From Xanthoparmelia taractica (taxonomy: Eukaryota > Ascomycota > Lecanoromycetes > Lecanorales > Parmeliaceae), in contig JANQBS010000211.1 of NCBI GenBank assembly GCA_033085395.1, positions 1 through 64,000 on the forward strand: a DNA stretch of 64,000 nt, in the 5' to 3' direction. The notes under the pieces were generated by a model. It searched no databases. It worked only from the letters and a program-made list of their open reading frames with translations, and was not told where the DNA came from. Below, in pieces: positions 57,069 through 64,000 of this stretch. A program made the position numbers and the translations under genes. Numbering within the stretch: the stretch's first letter is position 1; every line of letters begins with the position of its first letter.

Positions 57069-58960
57069 ATGCCTCACGCTTTGGGCATGCCCTCACCAGG
57101 CTTCCAAGCTGTCATTCTGTGTGGGCCTGGTGTCTCCCTGAATACATTCACCGCCAACCCAGAAGACTTTCCAAAAGCCCTTGTTCCTATAGCTAATCGG
57201 CCAATGGTTTGGTACCCGTTGGATTGGTGCTATCGCATGGGAATTACGAGTAAGAGCAGATCTCTCAGCGCTGTTCGTCTGCATGCATGTTTGCGCCAGT
57301 CCTTCATATCTATCGTGTCTTTAGAAAATTATTCCATTATACCGTGTGTTTGACCGATATTTTCTGAAAAACATAAAGACAAACATCGGAACATGTCTAG
57401 GAATTCTGGTTTTTCCACAACCACCATAATCCCAAGACTAACAAAAAGCAAAAAGACATCAAACTCATCACCGCCCCTTCATCCGCCGCAGCCATCACCA
57501 CAGCCCTCGCCCAAAACCCGCACCTAACGTCCCTGCCCCTCCCCAAACCGGACCTCCTCGCCCCCTCCTCACTCTCCCAAAACACACCCACCGCCGAAAT
57601 CCTGCGGCATCCCGAGATCCAAGCAGCCATCACCGGCGACTTCATCGTCCTACCCTGCGACCTCGTCTGCGAACTACCCGGCGAATCCTTGCTCGAAGCA
57701 TGGATGATCCACCAAGGTGGGCTGGGGGGAGCGAGTTGCGCGTCGGGTGGGTACGGAGGGGGGAAGATGGGGTTGGATGGGGAGGGCGGTGGCAGGAGGG
57801 GAGGGTTAGGGGTGTGGTTTGATACCAAAGGCGACGACAGCATCAAAGGCGCAGAGACGGACTTCATCATCACGACACTATTACCGCAACCCGCGGCGCC
57901 GCCACCAGAAGGATCGCTGAGACCGCACATCTCGAAGTTGCTCTACGCCACGACGACAGATACCCTCCGCGACATTACCGAAGAGAAAAAAGGTTTCCCC
58001 ATCCGGCACGGCATGATCCGAAAGCATGGCCGGGTCAGAATGCTCACCACCCACCGCGACGCACACATCTATCTATTCCCTCACTGGGTCCTCGGCATGA
58101 TCGAGCGAAACGACCACTTCGACAGCATCAGCGAAGACGTCGTAGGCTGGTGGGCCAAAGCAGGCTGGCAAGACGGTCTAGCCGAGAAGCTGCGCCTCCG
58201 CAACATCCTCGACCCAACATCCTCCTCCTCGCAACAATGCAAACCCACCGAACCCACCAACCACACAACCGGCAACATCGAAGACGCAATCGACCTCGCG
58301 AGCATGAGCACCACGCACACCAGCGCCCTCTCACAAACAGCGTCCACTAAAAACCAACAACCCCTCTCCATCCCCCCTTTCCTCTCCTACATCCACCCAA
58401 CAACGACAACGACCACCTCCCCCCTGATCCGCCGCGTAGACACCCCCCACCTCCTCCTCCACACCTCCCTCCACCTCGCAACCCTCCCCCCATCAACAAA
58501 CCCCCCACCAAACATCTACCCCACAGCACCGACCCCGCTATCGCACGCCCAGAAAATATCCACCGACCCATCACTAATCGCACCCCACACAAACATCCAC
58601 GCGCCAACGACGCTGATCGCGCCCAACACGACAATCGCCACGCACTGCGTCATCAAATCCTCCGTCATCGGCGCCAATTGCGTCATTGGGGAGGGAGTGA
58701 GGTTGACGGGATGTTTACTCATGGATGGCGTTTCCGTGGGGGAGAAAGCGGTACTGCAGGGCTGTATTCTGGGAAGGAGATGCGTAGTCGGCAAGGCGAG
58801 TAATTTGAAAGAATGCGAGGTTCAAGAAGGCTATCAGGTGAAAGAGGAGACGGACGCTAAGGGGGAGAAGATGATGGTTTTTGAGGGGTTGGAGGAAGGG
58901 CTGGGGGAGGAGGAGGATGATCAGGCGGGTATGGAGGGTATGGTTCTTGGGGACGAGTGA
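57069..58960 (+). CDS. gcd1: translation initiation factor eIF2B subunit gamma
   Basis: Exons 57069-57249 and 57456-58960 give 561 aa. The N-terminal nucleotidyl-transferase-like domain is unmistakable: GFQAVILCGPGVSLNTFT, then FPKALVPIANRPMVWYPLDW. After the splice come GITNIKLITAPSS, GDFIVLPCDLVCELPGE and DAHIYLFPHWVL. The C-terminus is a left-handed beta-helix of hexapeptides (VIKSSVIGANCVIGEGVRL, then GCILGRRCVVG) with an acidic tail. With epsilon it forms part of the catalytic arm of eIF2B, the cytosolic guanine-nucleotide exchange factor for eIF2, and is the yeast Gcd1 equivalent. Oddities are a Gly-rich insertion at about residues 145-180, a Pro/Thr-rich linker before the beta-helix, and a 206-nt intron, far longer than others here. 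The acceptor is taken after AAAAAG; a second AG 9 nt upstream would add three residues. Confidence 0.92.
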
Positions 58961-60942
58961 CGTATCAATACAACGTGACGTATTTGAGATCGAAAGGGAC
59001 TGTTCCACCTTTTTAAAAACTGACCTCAGATATTATAGCACGTGACCTGGCTCAGGCACACTGCCAGAGGAAGTGGACAAGTAAGATCTTACCAACTACT
59101 CACTCTATCTCCCTACCAACCCTCCATCCCCAAGCCCACACCCGTGCAAACCTACCTTAGTAATCGTCGCATAATACTTTCGTCGCTTCGCTCCTTAACA
59201 ACCATTGCAAAAAAAAAAAAAGGCCCGTTCCGGATATTACATCCGAGTCACATATAATCCTGTCCGTCCGTCCATCCACAACCCAAAAAAACTATCCTCT
59301 CAGCTTCGAAAATCAAATCTACAAAACCACGGGATCTCCAACCGCTGTTTAGAGACCTACATTCATACCAGCTTACAGCTAGGTATAAGAGATCGATCAC
59401 AACAGCATTTCCCAAAAGTAGCGGGGACCCCCATCAGCATCGACACGAAAAAACACAGCCGCGCGTGACGACATACAATGTCTCGCAAACCAAAATATCC
59501 AGCCTTAGCCACATGAACTTTCCATTCGGTGTGATCAGAAGGACTGGTCCGGTGCATATTTGCGATTGCAGGCTTTGTGATTGCGATAGCTGATAGCGAC
59601 AACGTTAAAGCTCCGTCTCACACCTCGCTCGCTAGCGTTTTCACTACTGTGCGAACGTCATCAGCATCTATTCCCCCCCATCTTCCACCGAAGTTGATCG
59701 AAAAGTTCAGCAAGAAGGTTACGCCGTCGAAGTGTCCAGCAGCTAAGAAATCTTAGGCCACTCGCGTAGCAAACCTCTTGACCTAAGCCTCGACATGCAC
59801 CGGAGCCTAATACGAGGACCCAATCAAACCTCAGAGCAAAAAGTCCCTATCCAAGTTGACGGATCCCCTTTCCCATAAAGGCAGACGCAGCCAGCAGTCC
59901 CAGCAACAAGACACAACGTACACCACGGCTGTAAGCCCGGCACAGCAGAACAGCTCCGTCAACTCACCCATCAGAAAGAAGGTTCCGCTATCGGAGATTT
60001 ACGGATCTCCCCCATCCTGCAGGCGACAGCTTCCAGTGTCTCATTGGCCCAACCACAGACGCAAGACTCTCTTACCAAAAGAAAAGACGCACGTTAACCA
60101 CCCCAACCGGCCGTCCGATCCGGAGCTTTCGGAAGTGGGTTTGCAGTAATCGAAGAATGCGCAAATTTTTAACATCTGGAAGAAAGAATCACATCATAAA
60201 AGTGCTGCAGGATCGGTGCAGGATGGTAGATCCCCTAGGGTTCAAAACATCGAAAAGGCTGTTATTGCAAAGCCTCGAGCCAAGCCGGCAACAATGCCCG
60301 AAATCTTTGCATGGAGCTTATGCCAGGCCCCGCGGATGGTATCCCTCCTGAGTGGCCCATCCCCCAGAAGCCCCACATTCCTCAGGTGAATCTGTGGGGA
60401 AGACCCTGCATGAATGCGGCTAGCAAGATCTGGTATATCAGATTATTGGCTCGAGCGCAGCGATCCCCTGCACGAAAGTATTTCGGGCATATCGGATGAG
60501 TGGCTGATCATGCAATTTCTTTGCAGGAATTCAGATGAAAGCGATACCAGCTATAGGTTTTCAGATAGTGTAGCCGACAGCACATGCAGCTGTCGGCGTA
60601 GAGTGGAGTCGAGATAGTAGACCAGCTGACACTGTACAGCCTCGACATCTGTCCGATTGCTCGGGTCCTGCGGGCACCAATGCAATGCACCAAAAAATTC
60701 GGGGAATTTGCTCACAATCGACCAATCGATAGCATTGATGATTTTCAAGGTCCTGCTGTTAGGATAGTACGTACCAGTTCTCGCGAGGAGTAAGGACGGC
60801 AGAAGCCGTCTCTCGGTACGGCTTAGCCACTGCACATTAGGATCTGATGGGTGCAGGATATAGCTACTCACTGAAACATTTGCACTTTGGAGCAGCATTC
60901 CAACTGCCTTGCGCCTCTCAAATATCTCGGGACCCTGAGCTC
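58961..60942. other. intergenic, no supported gene
   Basis: About 2 kb with only short frames. A plus-strand frame at 59856-60149 is Ser/Gln/Pro-rich but opens from TTG. A 13-nt A run lies at about 59208-59220. No RNA gene was recognised. Confidence 0.4.
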
Positions 60943-60948
60943 TATAAA
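60943..60948 (+). promoter_or_regulatory. TATA box
   Basis: TATAAA in the context CTCTATAAATCG, 148 bp before the chosen start codon of the C2H2 gene. Its presence argues against using the ATG at 60847 as the protein start. Confidence 0.4.
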
Positions 60949-61095
60949 TCGCGGAACGTCCCTCCTTGTTTACCATCATCCCTTTGCACCCTGAACAAGT
61001 CGGTTTTCGCGAGAGCTGCGTACTCGGAGACTATTTTTTGTAGGTTGAGGTTCTATCCGATATGTGCTGACCTACTGACCCCAATCATAGATCCA

Positions 61096-62919
61096 ATGTC
61101 TCTCCTCGAGCCTCTTCCCAGCGATGATGAGTTCAGCTTCGGTGACAGGGAGAGGACATCTGGCGGCTTGGCCAACGTAGCGGAATTTGTTGACCCTCAG
61201 TATACCGTCAAAAGATATGGTACCACGCAGCTCGGGTTCATGACGCCGGAAACTTCGCCGACAGATACTACACCCCGCCGTGAATCCTTTGCCAGCAGCT
61301 ACTTCTGTGGTTCATCGGCGGCGTCCTCGTTCATGTCACACTCAGGATGCGGGACTCCGTCCTTAACCACGCCGGGCTCGTCAGCATCCAATTCGCGCCG
61401 GCAATCCATGCTGCTACCGGAGTGTCAGCAGTATTACTTATCTGCTATTGGCTCAAGCCCGACGGACCATCCTCAAGGACCGAAGGTGCCTGCAGCCGCT
61501 GATCAATGCTCTTTGCAAGAATCTTCCGCTGGGTCATATCTTGCAGGCGTTAACGCTGCGTCGTTGATTGCCGACAGTGCAGCAGCTTGTGTGCCCGGGG
61601 GCGACTTCACCATGGTAGTTGACGACTTTATCGGAAAGGCACCGAAGCACTGGCAAGGCTATAGTCCAGAAACTGCTATTTCGTCGTTGTATGGTAGGAC
61701 AGGAGGAGCTGCGCAGATTGAAGAGTCGACAAGTTGGAGCGGCGATCTTATGGCGAAACTCAACAGCCAGATCGCCACTCGAGACCCTCACAACTTAGAA
61801 TTCAGTCAACCGCCATTCGGTTATGCGCAGCCCACAAGTTTCGAGATCACGCCTTCACAGCCAGACGGGGACCCGTACAACACAGAGGGCAATTCTAGCC
61901 CGAATACTCCTTCGCTAGCACCAGCATTCGAATACGAGACTGACACAGGATTCGCTGATAATGACATCGTGTCAGATCTCGCGACAACCGGGCGTTCCTT
62001 TCACGGAATCTTCACAGGGAAACCTGCCGACAACAAACTCTCGCCTCCGTCCGATGGCGGCCTGGAACGCGACCATGCGGTCTCTCGGACTGTCCAGAGC
62101 CACAACAAGAAGCCTAGGCAGAGCCAGAAAGCTACATGCGAATGGAAATCGTACAAGCGTGAATTGAAAAGCAAAAGCCACCGGTGCCGGGTATGCGGCT
62201 ATGCGTGCAACCGCCCAGAGCATCTCCGAAGACACGAACAGTCCAAACACATGGAGGACAAGACCGAGGTGCATCTATGTGCATTTCGTGGGTGCCTAGA
62301 CCGCAAAACTGGCAAGCACCGTGAGATCAAGGCTCGTTCGGACAACCTGAAGATGCACTACACCAACACACACTTCAGGTATGGCGGTAGCGAAAAAGGT
62401 GCTAAGAACGAGAGGAAGTCGATGAAAGCGGCATACGAAATGGGTCTCAGTATATACGATAGCAGATGGACATTGTTGCTCCAGAAAAAAATGAATGTCA
62501 ATCAGGAAATTGATAAGCACCTGCACGTTTGGAAGATGATAGGTTACTCAATCCTTGAAACCAGGGACATAAAGGTCCAAGACGTGGTACCGGATTGGCG
62601 AACACTGGTACCGGATTGGGCAGGACCAGAAGACCCAACATTACAAGAATTTGATCCAAGGTGGAGGGCATTGTGGGACGGAACCCTCACCTTCGAAAAA
62701 GCCATGAGCAAGGGAAGGTTTATGAAGGAAACAGATGCGCAAGGGCTGCTAGGGGTTACCATGCTGGAGACGGAGGCGATGGGAATCAAACACCTTGATC
62801 CTCGATGGACAGTGTTGCTCAGCGGCCACATGAGCGTGGACCAGTCGGAGAAGCTTGGAGTGAAGCAGAGGAACCCCAATTGGAAAGACTTGGTTACCAG
62901 GCGCAGAGCTCGATTATAG
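61096..62919 (+). CDS. C2H2 zinc-finger protein, probable transcription factor
   Basis: 607 aa from ATG 61096. A probable 51-nt 5'-leader intron (61040-61090, GTAGGT...CATAG) ends five bases before the start; the frame is open further upstream, but a TATA box lies in that part. The N-terminal 340 residues are Ser/Thr/Pro-rich and disordered (MTPETSPTD, SRRQSM). At about residues 357-380 there is a classical finger, CRVCGYACNRPEHLRRHEQSKH. A second, looser finger follows (CAFRGCLDRK...DNLKMHYTNTH), as in fungal C2H2 regulators. The C-terminal third is unusual: several repeats of the form D/N-x-R-W-x-x-L followed by a short helix (DSRWTLLL, DPRWRALW, DPRWTVLL, NPNWKDL). Related C-terminal repeats are known from other fungal C2H2 proteins, but their function is not. 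Targets unknown. Confidence 0.85.
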   Translation: MSLLEPLPSDDEFSFGDRERTSGGLANVAEFVDPQYTVKRYGTTQLGFMTPETSPTDTTPRRESFASSYFCGSSAASSFMSHSGCGTPSLTTPGSSASNSRRQSMLLPECQQYYLSAIGSSPTDHPQGPKVPAAADQCSLQESSAGSYLAGVNAASLIADSAAACVPGGDFTMVVDDFIGKAPKHWQGYSPETAISSLYGRTGGAAQIEESTSWSGDLMAKLNSQIATRDPHNLEFSQPPFGYAQPTSFEITPSQPDGDPYNTEGNSSPNTPSLAPAFEYETDTGFADNDIVSDLATTGRSFHGIFTGKPADNKLSPPSDGGLERDHAVSRTVQSHNKKPRQSQKATCEWKSYKRELKSKSHRCRVCGYACNRPEHLRRHEQSKHMEDKTEVHLCAFRGCLDRKTGKHREIKARSDNLKMHYTNTHFRYGGSEKGAKNERKSMKAAYEMGLSIYDSRWTLLLQKKMNVNQEIDKHLHVWKMIGYSILETRDIKVQDVVPDWRTLVPDWAGPEDPTLQEFDPRWRALWDGTLTFEKAMSKGRFMKETDAQGLLGVTMLETEAMGIKHLDPRWTVLLSGHMSVDQSEKLGVKQRNPNWKDLVTRRRARL

Positions 62920-63140
62920 GTCGAAAAGTTCTGGTACGAGTACTCGATGATGTTGGCATGAGATAATGTTAATGACATTAGTGGGGTAATGGATGATGGT
63001 CGACCTACTTCTTGTACACTTGATTGTCCCTTGTCTGTCTCGGTATGTTACTACGTATTCTGAGCGGTTGGTGAGGATCCAGTCAAGAGTTGCGAAAAGC
63101 ATCCTACAATCAAAAGCTTTTCTGAAGACACTGAGTGCAC

Positions 63141-64000
63141 TCATTGTAGGTCGCAGAAATATGAATGGTCATGGACTACCTCCGGCTTTAACGACGATAA
63201 GACAAGACTCGCGTTCCTGCGCGGTATTGATTCTATTCTGGCATCAAGAATCAGTGAAATGATGCCGGGTCTCAGCAAATATAAGTGGAAAATACAGTCT
63301 GGATTCTCAGTCTCAGGTCCCTTATTCTCCTTCCCTTTACAAAAGACTACCATGAACTTGTTCCCAACGGACTTTATGATGCCCTTAGCCTCAGACAAGG
63401 GAAAGGCCCCTCTCTCGTTCAGGAGGTTGACCGTGGGCCTGGGCACTTCAGAACCACCGCGAGTCGACCGAGAAGAGTCCAAGCTAACGCGCTGATGGCA
63501 GTGGTCACTGGGGACAACATCACACTCCTCAGCGTCGTGAGACCTATAATATAGGGCACACGCAGGAATATTCTCCATTGCGACGGTAGCATTCAGGCGG
63601 ATCTCCAGAGGGACGAACCGAGGAACTTTAGTGTAGCCTGGACGTGTACGATTTGTGGGACCACCGAGAAATAGAGCCTGGCGCGGCGAAGATGGTGTCG
63701 GGGGCTGGTTCTCGAGAATCCGCGGTAAAGAGGTTGACCTGCGTTGGATCGGTGGCGGATGTCGGCCTAAGAAATTGTATCTTCGTTGTTTTTCATACTC
63801 CGTTACGCGAACTCGTGGGACGCTTGACTGCAAGGATCGCACAGATTCGAACGAGCTTGACCTGGCAGTGTCTGGGATTTGCTGCTAATATCAGTATGTA
63901 CTGCAGATTGCGGTTGTCATTCGAAGGCTCTCACCAGACCCTGGACAGGCGTTGACTGAGGCCTTGCAATACTTGAGTCTATAGGTTGTGAAGCCGGAAT
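63141..64000 (-). CDS. 3' part of a gene cut by the right edge, unknown product
   Basis: On the minus strand, a 22-codon exon piece (64000-63935) and a 247-codon exon (63881-63141) join across a 53-nt intron, GTGAGA...TTAGCAG, in phase 0. The long frame has no usable early ATG, which fits an internal exon. The protein part is basic, Ser/Pro/Arg-rich and disordered at first (SFESVRSLQSSVPRVRV, then QPPTPSSPRQ). It ends with a mixed segment (KGIIKSVGNKFMVVFCKGK). I recognise no domain. Part of the 3' end could be an intron or untranslated, so the C-terminus is uncertain. It converges on the C2H2 gene. Confidence 0.45.

Noticed and set aside
60847..61095. Upstream in-frame start of the C2H2 protein
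   Set aside because: The interval contains a TATA box and a good leader intron, and the encoded residues look non-protein-like.
1..64000. CRISPR array, prokaryotic operon or biosynthetic gene cluster
   Set aside because: There is no spaced direct-repeat array, genes are intron-bearing and separately promoted, and no PKS, NRPS or terpene core enzyme is present. A lone P450 pseudogene and one MDR enzyme do not make a cluster.

Overview
The window is nuclear DNA of a filamentous ascomycete (Pezizomycotina). Evidence: short GT-AG introns of about 47-120 nt (typically 50-65) with CTAAC-like branch sites; fungus-restricted families (Spt20, a peroxin-22-like protein, a PTH11/rhodopsin-like membrane protein, a Fungal_trans_2-type regulator, a NACHT-ankyrin STAND protein); and AT-rich tracts that look like repeat-induced point mutation (RIP) relics. 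I cannot fix the class or species. No RNA gene, CRISPR array or intact transposon was found.

Layout. 0.8-2.4 kb: a cytochrome b5/MAPR-type membrane protein converges on ribosomal protein eS25. 2.4-15.1 kb: a 12.7-kb gene desert with minisatellite and tandem repeats, an AT-rich island, rearranged Ty3/gypsy-like integrase fragments and a decayed protein-coding relic. 15.1-21.4 kb: a secreted protein of unknown function, a seven-helix rhodopsin-like membrane protein and an acetoacetate-decarboxylase-like protein. 22.2-29.3 kb: a giant NLR-type gene (helical N-terminus, NACHT, about 21 ankyrin repeats, ZZ zinc finger) that appears inactivated by an in-frame stop just before the P-loop and by a 1-nt frameshift. 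30.8-35.2 kb: a fungal transcription-factor-like gene, another AT-rich tract, a low-complexity relic and a small membrane protein. 36.5-40.3 kb: an MDR oxidoreductase converging on a WDR8/WRAP73 homologue. 41.1-43.3 kb: a cytochrome P450 pseudogene with three nonsense codons and a frameshift in the haem loop. 44.3-46.3 kb: an eight-exon histidine phosphatase. 47-48.4 kb: a probable relic. 48.8-64.0 kb: a conserved block with a mitochondrial PPR protein, Spt20 (SAGA), a peroxin-22-like protein, eIF2B-gamma, a C2H2 zinc-finger protein and the 3' end of a gene running off the right edge.

The window mixes conserved housekeeping genes (ribosome, translation initiation, SAGA, peroxisome, spindle/centrosome-type WD40, mitochondrial RNA) with fast-evolving material (NLR, P450, secreted protein, transposon debris). 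There is no biosynthetic cluster or operon-like logic. The most interesting items are the disabled NLR and P450, both with mutations seen directly in the reading frames, plus several unusual gene structures: a start codon alone as a coding exon, a 13-nt microexon splitting a catalytic motif, a GC-AG intron and a 51-nt frame-preserving intron. All splice sites are read by eye and checked only for frame and family consistency.
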